From Deltaproteobacteria bacterium (lineage in GTDB: Bacteria; Desulfobacterota; Desulfobacteria; Desulfobacterales; B30-G6), in the NCBI GenBank assembly GCA_022340465.1, contig JAJDNW010000003.1, positions 1-64,000 on the forward strand: a stretch of DNA of 64,000 bases, read 5' to 3'. A program made the translations under genes and the position numbers. Below, piece by piece: positions 1-9,190 of the stretch (the stretch's first letter is position 1; every line of letters begins with the position of its first letter). The notes under the pieces are model-generated. The model saw nothing but the letters and a program-made list of their open reading frames with translations, searched no databases and was not told where the DNA came from.

Positions 1-4
1 AGGA

Positions 5-39
5 TTTAGATATTCGATAGTGGAATTTCCGGCTTATCG
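5..39 (+). repeat. Dispersed intergenic repeat, copy 1
   Basis: The first 20 bases of this stretch recur exactly, in inverted orientation, at 57192-57211. The match continues with a few substitutions over about 35 bases. Both copies are intergenic. It is probably a short dispersed repeat of this genome; no coding capacity is seen. Confidence 0.6.
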
Positions 40-81
40 GGAATCTCTGTGAAATCTGGGTGTTCAGAGGGAGGGACGGCT

Positions 82-1485
82 TCATGCTGCCGCTACCGCC
101 TCGATGACACGCATTTTTTTCCACTTCCCGTGACGGTAGCGCAAATAGAATGCCACGCCCAGGGCGGCGATATAGAGCGTAATCAACACCCAGGCAGTAT
201 AGATGCCTGCCTCGAAAATTTCTATCGCCAGGTAGATGGGTAGAATCATCACGCCGCAAGACAATGCCGCAATGGTCCCCAGGATAAACTGCGTGTCGCC
301 GGCCCCCTTCAAGGCTCCCGAGAAAACCAGGTTCATGGCATCGAACAGGCAGAACAGGGCCACAAATCGGAGCAGGACGATGCCCAGTTTCGAGATCCGG
401 CCGGAAAGGGCCGGATCGACATGGTTGTTTTCGAATAGGGCGAGCAACGGCTCGGGGACAAGCGTAAAAATGGCCACCATGAGGACCATGTAGGTTATGG
501 CAATGTGCAGCGAGCTGGTGGTGGCGATCACGGCGTCATCCGGCTGTCCGCTGCCGATGGCCTGCCCGACCAGCGTCGTCGTGGCGATATGAACGCCGAA
601 CATGGGCAGAAAGGCCAGCGATTCGATGGAAAGCACGATGTTGCTGGCGGCAAGCTCGAGGTCGCCCAAGCGCCCCAGCATCTGAATGAAAAAGGCGAAA
701 CCGAATATCTCCAGGAAGAATTGTCCGCCGCTGGGCAGTCCGTAGCGCATCAACCTGGCGAAAAGGTCCCCGTCCCAGCGTCTGTTTCTCCACGTTCCAA
801 ACTGGCTGCGGTTATGACGGTTGAAGATCAGCAGGATAAAGATAATGTTGATGAGGGCGGATGCCGAGACCGTGGCGATGGCCGCCCCGACGATGCCGAG
901 GACGGGAAAGGGCCCCACGCCGTAGATCAGGCAGTAGTCTAACGGGATATTCAGCGCGGCCCCGGCCAGATGAACCCACATGACCGCCCAGGTCAGGCCC
1001 CGACCGGTGTAAAAGCAGGACAAGGCAGAGCTTAACACGACCAGTCCGGCACCCAGAGTCAATATGTTGAAATAGGCGATCTCCAGTTCCCGAACAGGGG
1101 GCGAGTGCCCGATTAAAGCGAATAGCGGCCTTGAAAGAAAGTAAAACGAGGCCAGGATGCATGCCGATATGAGTGCGAAATACCCCCCCTGCCATATGGC
1201 CGCACCAACGCGTTCCAGCCTTTTTGCTCCGGTGTACTGGGCGACAAAGGCATTGGTGTAGCTGGCCACCCCCATGAAGAAAGAGATCAGGGTAAACGAA
1301 AGAATGCCGGCCGGCAGGGCGGCGCTGATGGCCTCCACCCTGTAGTTGGCCAGAAAAATCCGATCGGTAAACTGCATCAGGGTGATGGTGCCCATGGAGG
1401 CGATCAGTGGCAGGCTGATCGCCAGGACCTGGCGATAGCCCTGGGACCGTTTCCAGCGATGATTAAGTAGATCGATAACGGACAA
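82..1485 (-). CDS. MATE family efflux transporter
   Basis: This 467-residue protein has about twelve hydrophobic segments in two similar halves, the layout of MATE (multidrug and toxic compound extrusion) exporters, and the usual MATE length. The N-terminal half has the family pattern around MQFTDRIFLANY, and the C-terminal half has LKGAGDTQFILG. The start appears to be TTG, because GAGGAAGGAAC lies at the right distance upstream and no ATG lies near the N-terminus. Such proteins export cationic organic compounds using sodium or proton gradients; the substrate here is unknown. It is the last gene of the minus-strand block that starts at hutU, 118 bp after the molybdopterin oxidoreductase, so export of an intermediate or toxic analogue of that pathway is possible but unproven. 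Confidence 0.9.
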   Translation of the reverse strand: MSVIDLLNHRWKRSQGYRQVLAISLPLIASMGTITLMQFTDRIFLANYRVEAISAALPAGILSFTLISFFMGVASYTNAFVAQYTGAKRLERVGAAIWQGGYFALISACILASFYFLSRPLFALIGHSPPVRELEIAYFNILTLGAGLVVLSSALSCFYTGRGLTWAVMWVHLAGAALNIPLDYCLIYGVGPFPVLGIVGAAIATVSASALINIIFILLIFNRHNRSQFGTWRNRRWDGDLFARLMRYGLPSGGQFFLEIFGFAFFIQMLGRLGDLELAASNIVLSIESLAFLPMFGVHIATTTLVGQAIGSGQPDDAVIATTSSLHIAITYMVLMVAIFTLVPEPLLALFENNHVDPALSGRISKLGIVLLRFVALFCLFDAMNLVFSGALKGAGDTQFILGTIAALSCGVMILPIYLAIEIFEAGIYTAWVLITLYIAALGVAFYLRYRHGKWKKMRVIEAVAAA

Positions 1486-1603
1486 AGGGGGTTCCTTCCT
1501 CGATGTGGTCGAACGCGCCGGTCGTGTGCGCCGGTCATGTGCGGCCGGTAAACGGCCTCCATGAGCTGTTGTTGAAAAGTCGTTTTCAGGGTCGGTTCCA
1601 TTT

Positions 1604-3670
1604 TTAACTTCCTGCTTTCTCGATTCTCACCGGCACCGCTTTCAACAGAGGGAAGCCGCTGATGGGGTCATTGACCATGTCCATGGTCGTAAAATTGATC
1701 CGCCATTCTTCCCAGCCATGATACATTTCGACGACGCCTTTTCGAAGCTCCCCCGCCTGAACGATTTTGGCCGGAACCAACAGCGCGCCTATTTTAGAGA
1801 CAATGCGCACCTGATCGCCGTTTTCGATGCCCAAATCGGACGCGTCTTCGGGGTGGATCTCCACTTCGGCGAGCGGGTGGACCCTGCGAAAGTGTTTAAG
1901 GTTCTGATGCCGCGAATGGTAAAGCAGGGTTTTGCGGGCGCCTGTGGTCAGCAGGAGCGGGTAGTTTTTGGAGGGGTGGCGCAGGTGATAGGGCCGCACA
2001 TATTCGGGAATACCGGCATGGCCTTTTTCCTGAAGGTAGGCGGAGACAAATTCTATTTTACCGGACGGTGTGGGCAGGGGGCGGGACAGGTGCTTTTTAA
2101 AGGTCAGGGGGCGGTACTGAATGCCTTCCGGATGGTTCTGGAGCTCTTCCAGGGAGATGCCCGAAGGTTCCAGGATATGGGCGTTCACCCGGGTTTCATC
2201 CTCCCAGGGAAAATACCGCTCCCCGAAGCCCAGACGGAAGGCCAGGTCCCTCCAGAGAGTGTATTCATCCTCGATGCCCGGTATTTGGGCGACCTTTCTG
2301 GTCAGATAGACGCGTTGGTATTTGGGATCGATGTGCACTTCCGACCGTTCCAGGAACGTCGCTGCCGGCAGGATGTAGTGGGCCAGCTGGGCGGTTTTGG
2401 TCATGAAAAGGTCGTTGACCACCAGCAGGTCCAGACGTTTCAGGGCGCTTTCCACCTTGGTGGTGTTGGGGTTGGTCACTGCCGGATTGGCGCCGGTCAG
2501 AATGAGGCCTTTCAGCGGATATTTTCCGTGCCCGAGCATGGCATCCATGGCCGTCATGGTGTGGCACTCCCTGCGCAGTTCATAGAGGATGGGAAAGCGG
2601 TCCTTCCCGATAGGCATTTCATGGTCAAGGGGCTTTTCATCGTACAGGGTGAGCCGGTTTCTGGGCATCTCCTCGGGCCAGATGAGACCGCAGGGGATGT
2701 CCAAAGCTCCGGTGAGACAGGCCAGAATGGCCAGGGCGCGGGCGTTGTTCACGCCGTTGTCGTGGTGTTCCAAGCCGGCCCCCATGTAAAGGCTGATTTT
2801 GGGGCGGGTGTCGATGACCAGGTTACCGATGCGTTCGACCACATCGGCATAGACGCCGGTTTCACGCTCCACCAGGTCGGGTGTGAATTTCTGGGCGTAT
2901 CGGGCAATGGCTTCAAACCCGGTGCTGTATGTCTCGACCAACTCGTGGTCGTAGGCTCCGGCATTGATGAGGATTCGGATCAGTCCCCAGGCCAGGGCGC
3001 CGTCGGTGCCGGGAATAGGCTGGGCAAAAACATCGGCATAGCAGGCGATGGGGTTGAGCCGCGGGTCGATCATCACCAGTTTGGCGCCCCTGGCCCTGGC
3101 ATCGGTAAACTCACCCATAAATGGTGTGTGGCACACCGGCGGATTGGTGCCGAACAGCAGAATCAGGTCCGCCTCGGCATAATATGGGAAGGGATTCCAG
3201 AAGCCGACGACCAGGTGATGCCCGAGAAAACGGCCGTTGTAACAGGCCGAGTCATTGGAAAAGTAGTTGGGTGTGCCGAAGGCGTGGGCAAATCTTCGGA
3301 CGTATTCTTCCTGCTGCAGAAAACCGACGGCCTCGCCTTTCCATACCCCCATGCTGCGGGCGCCGAAACGATTCTTGATCTGCAGGGTTTTTGCGGCGAT
3401 TTCATCCAGGGCCCGTTCCCGGTCGATGGGGGCAAATGATCCGTCGGGCTGCCGCTTCAAGGGCTTCAGGAGGCGCTTGGGATGATAAAACATGTCCAGG
3501 GCCGCCTTTCCGCGGGGGCACATTTTGCCCTTGTTGACAGGGTTGCCTTCCATGGGACGCACGTCCACCAGTTCCCCTTTTTCGACATGAAGGACGATGC
3601 TGCAGCGGTTGCTGCACATTCTGCAGAGGGTCGGAAGGGTCCCTTTTTCGATCACGGCGCTGTGGGTCAC
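1604..3670 (-). CDS. Molybdopterin (Mo/W-bisPGD) oxidoreductase, catalytic subunit
   Basis: This 688-residue member of the DMSO-reductase superfamily starts with a 4Fe-4S motif (CRMCSNRC followed by a later MCPRG) in the usual N-terminal place. The molybdopterin domains follow, then a C-terminal dinucleotide-binding domain ending in a family-like DPISGFP segment. The candidate metal ligand is a cysteine in the segment NDSACYNGR. There is no Tat signal, so the enzyme is probably cytoplasmic. It starts with GTG and overlaps the stop of the ferredoxin gene by 4 bp, so the two are translationally coupled partners. The overall form recalls acetylene hydratase, transhydroxylase and thiosulfate-reductase-like members, and the reaction cannot be assigned. 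Its place behind hutU-hutH suggests a redox step on an imidazole-derived intermediate, which is an inference. Confidence 0.88.
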   Translation of the reverse strand: MTHSAVIEKGTLPTLCRMCSNRCSIVLHVEKGELVDVRPMEGNPVNKGKMCPRGKAALDMFYHPKRLLKPLKRQPDGSFAPIDRERALDEIAAKTLQIKNRFGARSMGVWKGEAVGFLQQEEYVRRFAHAFGTPNYFSNDSACYNGRFLGHHLVVGFWNPFPYYAEADLILLFGTNPPVCHTPFMGEFTDARARGAKLVMIDPRLNPIACYADVFAQPIPGTDGALAWGLIRILINAGAYDHELVETYSTGFEAIARYAQKFTPDLVERETGVYADVVERIGNLVIDTRPKISLYMGAGLEHHDNGVNNARALAILACLTGALDIPCGLIWPEEMPRNRLTLYDEKPLDHEMPIGKDRFPILYELRRECHTMTAMDAMLGHGKYPLKGLILTGANPAVTNPNTTKVESALKRLDLLVVNDLFMTKTAQLAHYILPAATFLERSEVHIDPKYQRVYLTRKVAQIPGIEDEYTLWRDLAFRLGFGERYFPWEDETRVNAHILEPSGISLEELQNHPEGIQYRPLTFKKHLSRPLPTPSGKIEFVSAYLQEKGHAGIPEYVRPYHLRHPSKNYPLLLTTGARKTLLYHSRHQNLKHFRRVHPLAEVEIHPEDASDLGIENGDQVRIVSKIGALLVPAKIVQAGELRKGVVEMYHGWEEWRINFTTMDMVNDPISGFPLLKAVPVRIEKAGS

Positions 3671-4158
3671 GGCAGGGCATCCCCATCGTCGGGAATCGCG
3701 CGAAGCCCCAGGTGCACCTCGGGATGGTTCTTCCTGCGTTCCGCAATTGATTGCAGACTGTCAAAATGGAGGGCCCCGGCCATGCACACCTGAACACACC
3801 TGGGATCGCCCCCGCAGAGGTCGCACTTGGTGGCCCGGCGGGAAACGGTATCCAGATCCATATATCCGAAGGGACAGGCGACGGTGCACATGCCACAGGC
3901 AATACACACGCTGCGGTCGACGAGGACGGCCGACGTCAGCGGATCGCGGGACAGCGCATCCACCGGGCACACGGCCAGGCAAAGGGCGTTGGCACACTGC
4001 AGACAGGTGCCGGCGAAGATGCGTCGTTGCTGCATATCCACACTGACAAAGATATTGGCCGTTTCGCCGGCGTGCCGTTCGCTTCGATGAAACCGACAGG
4101 CCTGCTCACAGTTCAAGCAGGCAATGCACCTGTCGAGGTCTACGGTTACAATTTTCAT
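3667..4158 (-). CDS. Four-cluster ferredoxin subunit (DmsB/PsrB type)
   Basis: This 163-residue protein has four cysteine groups of the 4Fe-4S type: CIACLNCEQAC, CLQCANALCLAVC, CIACGMCTVAC, and CDLCGGDPRC with VC. This matches the electron-transfer subunits that accompany bis-PGD oxidoreductases. It has neither a signal peptide nor a membrane anchor, and no anchor subunit follows, so it probably passes electrons in the cytoplasm to or from a soluble partner. It starts 34 bp after the hutH stop and overlaps the oxidoreductase gene by 4 bp. No strong ribosome site is visible before its ATG, consistent with read-through translation from the hut messenger. Confidence 0.9.
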   Translation of the reverse strand: MKIVTVDLDRCIACLNCEQACRFHRSERHAGETANIFVSVDMQQRRIFAGTCLQCANALCLAVCPVDALSRDPLTSAVLVDRSVCIACGMCTVACPFGYMDLDTVSRRATKCDLCGGDPRCVQVCMAGALHFDSLQSIAERRKNHPEVHLGLRAIPDDGDALP

Positions 4159-4192
4159 ATAGCGCTTCTATCCGAAATCATCCGGTTTGGAT

Positions 4193-5752
4193 CTACCTAT
4201 TGAAAAACGATACAAGCTCGAGGTTGCCCACGGCTTTTTCCACCGTCTCGATGATTTCCCCGGTGCGGATCAGGGCAACCATTTTATCGATGTCCTGCCC
4301 CAGTTCGCGGTCTTTGTCAAGATAAGACACGTGTTCCCGGATGATCCGGTAGGCTTCCCGGGTTCCTCTGCCCCAGACGAGTTTTTTCTTTTCCGTCAGG
4401 AGGTCGTAGGCCTGGGCCGCGCAGAGCATTTCTACGGCAATGACATGCTCGACATTGTCCAGGATTTCCCGGCACTGCCTGATGGCGATGGTGCCCATGC
4501 TGACGTGGTCCTCTTTGTTGGCGGAGGTGGGGATGGAGTCCACGCAGGCGGGATGGGCCAGCACTTTGTTTTCCGAAACCAGCGCTGCAGCGGTGTACTG
4601 GGCGATCATAAATCCGGAGTTGAGACCGCCGTTTTTGACGAGGAAGGCCGGCAGTTCGCTCAGTTGCGGATTGACCATGCGCTCGGTGCGCCGTTCGGAC
4701 ACATTGCCGAGTTCGGCGATGCCCATGGAGAGGTAGTCGGCCGCCATGGCGATGGGCTGTCCGTGAAAGTTGCCTCCCAGGCGGATTTCCCGTGTGTCGG
4801 CAAAAACCAGGGGGTTGGTGGTGGTGGCATTGATTTCGATGTCCACAACATGGCGGGCATGCACGACCGCATCCTTGCTGGCGCCGTGGATCTGGGGAGA
4901 GCATCGCAGGGTATAGGCGTCCTGCACACGGGCACACCCCGCGTGGGAGAGGATAATTTCGCTTTCAGCGGTCAGTCGCAGCAGGTTGTCGGCCGAGGCC
5001 ACCTGGCCGGGGTGCGGGCGGATCTCATGGATGCGCGGATCGAACTCCGAGTTGCTGCCCATGAGCACTTCCAGGCTCATGGCACAGGCGATATCGGCCA
5101 GTTTGGCCAGGCGGATGGCATCATGCACCACCAGGCTGGCAATCCCGGTCATCACCTGGGTGCCGTTGATCAGGGCCAGGCCTTCACCGGCAGCCAGATC
5201 CAGCGGTTCCAGGCCGATGCTTGCCAATGCCTTTGCGCCGTCCATGCGCTCATCACCATGAAAGGCTTCCCCTTTGCCGAGGAGGACCAGCCCCAGGTGG
5301 GCCATGGGCGCCAGGTCGCCGCTGGCTCCCACGGATCCCTTTTCCGGGACCACGGGCGTCACGTCATCATTTAAGAAAGCCATCAGGTATTGCAGGGTTT
5401 TCAAGGAGCAGCCCGAATACCCCATGAACAGGTCGTGGAGGCGCACGGCCATGACGGCCCTCACCACATCCTGCGGCAGGGGTGCTCCGATGCCGGCGGC
5501 GTGGCTCATAATGACCTTGTGCTGCAGCCGGCGCGTGTCGGATGCGGAAATAGGGACATTGCACAAGGCGCCGAATCCGGTGGTGATGCCGTAGATCGCC
5601 TTCTTTTCCCTGATCCACCCGTCGATCAGCCGGCGGGTACGCTCAACGCGCTGCCCCCCTTTGGAAGAGGCTTTCACCGGGCATCCGAAGCGGGCAATGG
5701 CGACGACGTCGTCGAGGGTCAGCTTTTGCTTGTCGATGATGACGGGTTTCAT
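4193..5752 (-). CDS. hutH: Histidine ammonia-lyase
   Basis: This 519-residue aromatic amino-acid lyase would convert L-histidine to urocanate and ammonia. The MIO cofactor triad Ala-Ser-Gly is at residues 143-145, in GSVGASGDLAP. Other active-site residues of true histidine lyases are in place: Tyr54 in YGITTGFG, His84 in SHAAG, Asn196 in LINGTQ, the QDAYTLRC segment, GNFHG, and Glu in SANKEDHVSMG. The ATG at 5752 is chosen over an upstream in-frame ATG at 5800 because TTTGGGGTGTC precedes it and the homology begins there. It lies 160 bp after hutU and leads into the ferredoxin and molybdoenzyme genes. Ergothionase, a relative that releases trimethylamine, is less likely because the usual lyase residues are kept, but it is not excluded. 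Confidence 0.93.
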   Translation of the reverse strand: MKPVIIDKQKLTLDDVVAIARFGCPVKASSKGGQRVERTRRLIDGWIREKKAIYGITTGFGALCNVPISASDTRRLQHKVIMSHAAGIGAPLPQDVVRAVMAVRLHDLFMGYSGCSLKTLQYLMAFLNDDVTPVVPEKGSVGASGDLAPMAHLGLVLLGKGEAFHGDERMDGAKALASIGLEPLDLAAGEGLALINGTQVMTGIASLVVHDAIRLAKLADIACAMSLEVLMGSNSEFDPRIHEIRPHPGQVASADNLLRLTAESEIILSHAGCARVQDAYTLRCSPQIHGASKDAVVHARHVVDIEINATTTNPLVFADTREIRLGGNFHGQPIAMAADYLSMGIAELGNVSERRTERMVNPQLSELPAFLVKNGGLNSGFMIAQYTAAALVSENKVLAHPACVDSIPTSANKEDHVSMGTIAIRQCREILDNVEHVIAVEMLCAAQAYDLLTEKKKLVWGRGTREAYRIIREHVSYLDKDRELGQDIDKMVALIRTGEIIETVEKAVGNLELVSFFNR

Positions 5753-5914
5753 ATGACACCCCAAATTTTCTTTGACCAGAATCCGGCGGGCACAGGCCAT
5801 GCCTCGGTTTGATATGGTGTTTTGAAAAATGAACCCGCCACCCGCTTAGGGCATACGGAGCCTTATTCGGACAAACACTATAACCGACCTCTGTCTTTTT
5901 TCAATGTTCTGCGC

Positions 5915-7945
5915 TCATTTCCTGTTAAAGCTTTCATCCACCAGGCGTTCGACCAGATCGTCCCGTGCAACAAAAGGGACGGTGATGTGGCCCACCCCCC
6001 GGTTCGACCGGTTGAAAGCCTTGCTGACTTCCATGGCATTGGCGTTCCTGGCCCAGCTACGCCGGGCCACGCCGCCCATAACATCCCAGGAGATGGCGGA
6101 TCGGATGGTGTCGTCCACCCGCTGGCTGCCGTCCAGCACCAGACCGAAACCGCCGTTGATGGCGTTGCCGATTCCCGTACCGCCGCCGTTGTGCAGCGCC
6201 ACCATGGACATCCCCCTCGCGCAGTTGCCGGCAAAACAGTGGGTGGCCATGTCGGCCATGACATTGCTGCCGTCCCTGATGTTGGCAGTTTCACGGAAAG
6301 GGGCGTCCGTCCCGCCCGGATCATGGTGGTCTCTTCCGATCATGATGGGCCCCACGTCGCCCCTTCTCACCATTGCGTTGAATTTCAGGGCGATGTTGAT
6401 TCTCCCTTCGGCATCCTGGTAGAGGATGCGCGCCTGGGTTCCCACAACCAGGCGGTTCTTCTCGGCATCCCGGATCCAGACCCAGTTGTCGCGGTCCTGA
6501 AATCTGCGGTCGGGATCGATGCACGCCAGGGCGGCCTTGTCGGTCTTGACGAGATCGTCGTGTCTGCCGCTCAGGCATACCCAGCGAAAAGGGCCGTAGC
6601 CGAAGTCAAAGATGCGGGGCCCCATGATGTCCTCGAAGTAAGACGGGAAGATGAAGCCGTCTTTTTCATCCACACCGTTTTTGGAGATGCGGGTGACGCC
6701 GGCATCGAAGACGGCTTTGAGGAAGGCATTGCCGTAATCGAAAAAGAAGGCGCCCCGTTCTGTCAGGGTTTCGATCAGGTCGATATGGCGGCACAGGCTT
6801 TTATCCACCAGCTTGCAGAAGGTGTCACGGTCTTCAGCCAACAGCCGCGTTCTTTCTTCGAAAGAGATGCCCTGGGGGCAGTATCCCCCATGGTGGGCGA
6901 CATGGCAGGAGGTCTGGTCCGATAGAAGGTCGATCTTTTCGTTGTTGTCCACGGCGTAGGCTAAAAGGTCGACGATGTTGCCGTGAAAGGCGATGGATGC
7001 GGGACGGTCTGACCGCAATGCCTTGCGGGCCGTGGCAAACGCTTCGGCAAGGTCTGTGGTAACGTGGCCGACCCAACCCTGGGAATGACGTGTCTGAATT
7101 CTGGACGCATCCACTTCGGCGATGATGGAAACGGCGCCGGCAATTTCCGCAGCCTTGGGCTGTGCCCCGCTCATCCCCCCCAAGCCGGAAGAAACGAACA
7201 GTCGCCCCTTGAGGCTGGCTTCTCTGCCCAGGCCGAACCTGATTCTACCGGCATTCAACAGGGTGTTGTAGGTACCGTGGACGATTCCCTGGGGGCCGAT
7301 GTACATCCATCCGCCGGCGGTCATCTGCCCATAGCTGGCCACGCCCATCTGGGCGGCGACTTCCCAGTCGTCGAGGTTGTCATAAATGCCCACCATGAGG
7401 CCGTTGGTAATGATCACCCGCGGGTTGGACGGGCGCGATTCGAAGAGGCCCAAGGGATGCCCGGAAGCCATCACCAGGGTCTGGTCTTCGGTCATTGCTT
7501 CCAGGTACATCTTTATCAGGCGATACTGCATCCAGTTCTGACAAACGCTGCCGGTTTCGCCGTAGGTGACCAACTCGTAGGGGTAGAGGGCCACGTCGAA
7601 ATCCAGATTGTTGTCGATCATTACCTGGAAGGCCTTGGCGGCCAGACACCGGCCCCGGTACTGGTCGATGGGTTTGGCCTTGACCGGGCCGGCGGGCCGG
7701 AAGCGGTAACCGTAGACCCTTCCCCGGGTGGTCAGTTCCTTCATAAATTCAGGGGCTAATTTTTCGTGCAGGTGGGGGGGGATGTACCGCAGGGCGTTCT
7801 TGAGCGCCGTCTCCGTTTGGGCCTGGCTCAGGCGGAATCCGCGATCCGGCGCCCGGCGGATGCCCGGGGCAAATTCGGGGTGCTCGGGCAGGACAGGAGC
7901 GAGTTGGAACCGGGTCACGTTATCGTCGTCGGCTGGCATGGTCAT
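5915..7945 (-). CDS. hutU: Urocanate hydratase
   Basis: This 676-residue urocanase uses tightly bound NAD to hydrate urocanate to imidazolonepropionate, the second step of histidine breakdown. Family signatures are clear: ETGSVCQNW, the SGLGGMSGAQ segment in the NAD-binding core, GHVTTDL, DQTSCHVAHHGGY, and the C-terminal ALHNGGGTGIGNAINGG. It belongs to the longer urocanase type of about 670 residues. The ATG at 7945 is preferred because GGAGGTG lies just upstream; the in-frame extension to 8047 has no family similarity. It is the first gene of the minus-strand block, with a HutC-type operator about 215 bp upstream. No imidazolonepropionase (hutI) or formiminoglutamate enzyme is present in the window, so the pathway is completed elsewhere or differently. 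Confidence 0.95.
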   Translation of the reverse strand: MTMPADDDNVTRFQLAPVLPEHPEFAPGIRRAPDRGFRLSQAQTETALKNALRYIPPHLHEKLAPEFMKELTTRGRVYGYRFRPAGPVKAKPIDQYRGRCLAAKAFQVMIDNNLDFDVALYPYELVTYGETGSVCQNWMQYRLIKMYLEAMTEDQTLVMASGHPLGLFESRPSNPRVIITNGLMVGIYDNLDDWEVAAQMGVASYGQMTAGGWMYIGPQGIVHGTYNTLLNAGRIRFGLGREASLKGRLFVSSGLGGMSGAQPKAAEIAGAVSIIAEVDASRIQTRHSQGWVGHVTTDLAEAFATARKALRSDRPASIAFHGNIVDLLAYAVDNNEKIDLLSDQTSCHVAHHGGYCPQGISFEERTRLLAEDRDTFCKLVDKSLCRHIDLIETLTERGAFFFDYGNAFLKAVFDAGVTRISKNGVDEKDGFIFPSYFEDIMGPRIFDFGYGPFRWVCLSGRHDDLVKTDKAALACIDPDRRFQDRDNWVWIRDAEKNRLVVGTQARILYQDAEGRINIALKFNAMVRRGDVGPIMIGRDHHDPGGTDAPFRETANIRDGSNVMADMATHCFAGNCARGMSMVALHNGGGTGIGNAINGGFGLVLDGSQRVDDTIRSAISWDVMGGVARRSWARNANAMEVSKAFNRSNRGVGHITVPFVARDDLVERLVDESFNRK

Positions 7946-8160
7946 GGGAACACCTCCATCAAGAACCGGTCTGTCTTCGATAATCGTTCGGAGAACGCTG
8001 ACCCCAGGGTTGCAACTGTGGGGTTGATGTGTCCTATACCTACTCAATTTAGGCTATAGTATGATCCTTTTAAAAATTCAATTACAGCCGGCCTTCCGGC
8101 TTCATTTTATGGCGTTATTCCTGCAGCCATAAAAATGATCTTGATCTTGGAACGCCGAGA

Positions 8161-8174
8161 CTTGTATATACAAG
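8161..8174. promoter_or_regulatory. HutC-type operator 1
   Basis: CTTGTATATACAAG is a perfect 14-bp palindrome between the divergent hutU and hutC genes. It matches the TTGTATATACAA core known for HutC operators. A minus-strand TTGACA at 8207-8202 lies just upstream with respect to hutU, so binding here would block that promoter and perhaps hutC itself. An identical core recurs at 9181-9194. Confidence 0.85.
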
Positions 8175-8332
8175 CTGTATGTTTCATCAATCCCCCGGGG
8201 TTGTCAACACGAATTTATTCTCATCGTTACAATGTTGAGGGTGGGAAAGAAAGTTGGAAAACATGTTTATTTAGATCATTCTTAAAATGTGGAACGCTCA
8301 TATTGATTGGCTGCAGATGGAAGCGGGTGGCG

Positions 8333-9058
8333 ATGGCAAAACGATATCCCAAATATGAACAGATCAAGGACTATGTGGTCAAGGGCATCAAGGCGCGCCA
8401 TTTTACCGAAGCCGTTCCTTCCGAAAATCAGCTGGCCCGGCGGTTCGGCGTCAGCCGCATGACAGCGCGCAAGGCCATTGACGCCCTCGAACGCGAAGGC
8501 TTTGTGGAGCGCAGTCCGGGCAAGGGCACTTTCGTAAAAAAAAGGCAGCATTACACCACCGGTTTTTTCAAGGTGCGGCCGTTTCAAAGGTGGGCCGACG
8601 ATCTCAATGTGGAACTTACCACCGACGTCCTGGAGGCCGGGGTGGTCGAACCGCCGGCGCATGTGGCCGAAAAACTGCAGTCGGACGGTCAGGTGATCAT
8701 CATGCGCCGGTTGTGGTATTTTGATAAAAAACCGGTTCGTTATGAAATCCGCTATCTGCTTCCGGATATTTGTGCCGGGATTCTTTTCGAAGATTTGGAA
8801 AATGCATCGATCCACAGCATTCTCATCAACAAGTACAAGCTGCCCCTGACCCGGATCAGCCAGAGCATGGAGGCGATTGTCCTTTCCAGAGAGACCGCCG
8901 CCCTTTTTCAAGTGGATGCCGGCTATCCGGCATTCCACATCAAGCGCACGACCTACTCTGGCGACGATCCGGTTACCTATGTGGAATACACCATGCGGGG
9001 TGAAATGGCCTTCAGGGACACCTTTTCACCTCAGTTCGACCCAGCGGATTTTTTCTAG
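8333..9058 (+). CDS. hutC: GntR/HutC family transcriptional regulator
   Basis: This 241-residue protein has a GntR winged helix at about residues 5-70 (motifs SENQLARRFGVSRMTARKAI and GKGTFV) and a UTRA effector domain at about 90-235, the architecture of HutC repressors. HutC in other bacteria is released from DNA by urocanate. It is divergent from hutU and flanked on both sides by the same palindromic operator, so it probably represses the hut block, the corrinoid module and perhaps itself. The ATG at 8333 is chosen, with GCGGGTGGCG upstream; the in-frame extension to 8135 would run through the operator and lacks domain similarity. The effector is inferred from family and context, not shown. 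Confidence 0.88.
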   Translation: MAKRYPKYEQIKDYVVKGIKARHFTEAVPSENQLARRFGVSRMTARKAIDALEREGFVERSPGKGTFVKKRQHYTTGFFKVRPFQRWADDLNVELTTDVLEAGVVEPPAHVAEKLQSDGQVIIMRRLWYFDKKPVRYEIRYLLPDICAGILFEDLENASIHSILINKYKLPLTRISQSMEAIVLSRETAALFQVDAGYPAFHIKRTTYSGDDPVTYVEYTMRGEMAFRDTFSPQFDPADFF

Positions 9059-9160
9059 AACCGCGACATTTTCTCGAAAGGCGCACCGCCGAATAGGCAG
9101 GCACCTGTGATTAGCAGCGATCGGCGGGTGGCCGCTGCTTTGTAATGCAAAAGTTACGGC

Positions 9161-9190
9161 TTGACAGGCAAAAGCGTCAACTTGTATATA
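9161..9190 (+). promoter_or_regulatory. Putative sigma-70 promoter of the corrinoid module
   Basis: TTGACA at 9161-9166 is followed after 18 bases by TATATA at 9185-9190. The -10 box lies inside the HutC-type palindrome at 9179-9196, so a bound repressor would occlude RNA polymerase. The corrinoid-protein gene starts 128 bp downstream. Confidence 0.55.

Noticed and set aside
4193-5752. The lyase might be ergothionase, giving trimethylamine for the MttB homologue.
   Set aside because: The residues typical of true histidine ammonia-lyase are all kept and a urocanase gene lies beside it. The idea cannot be excluded, but histidine lyase is the simpler call.
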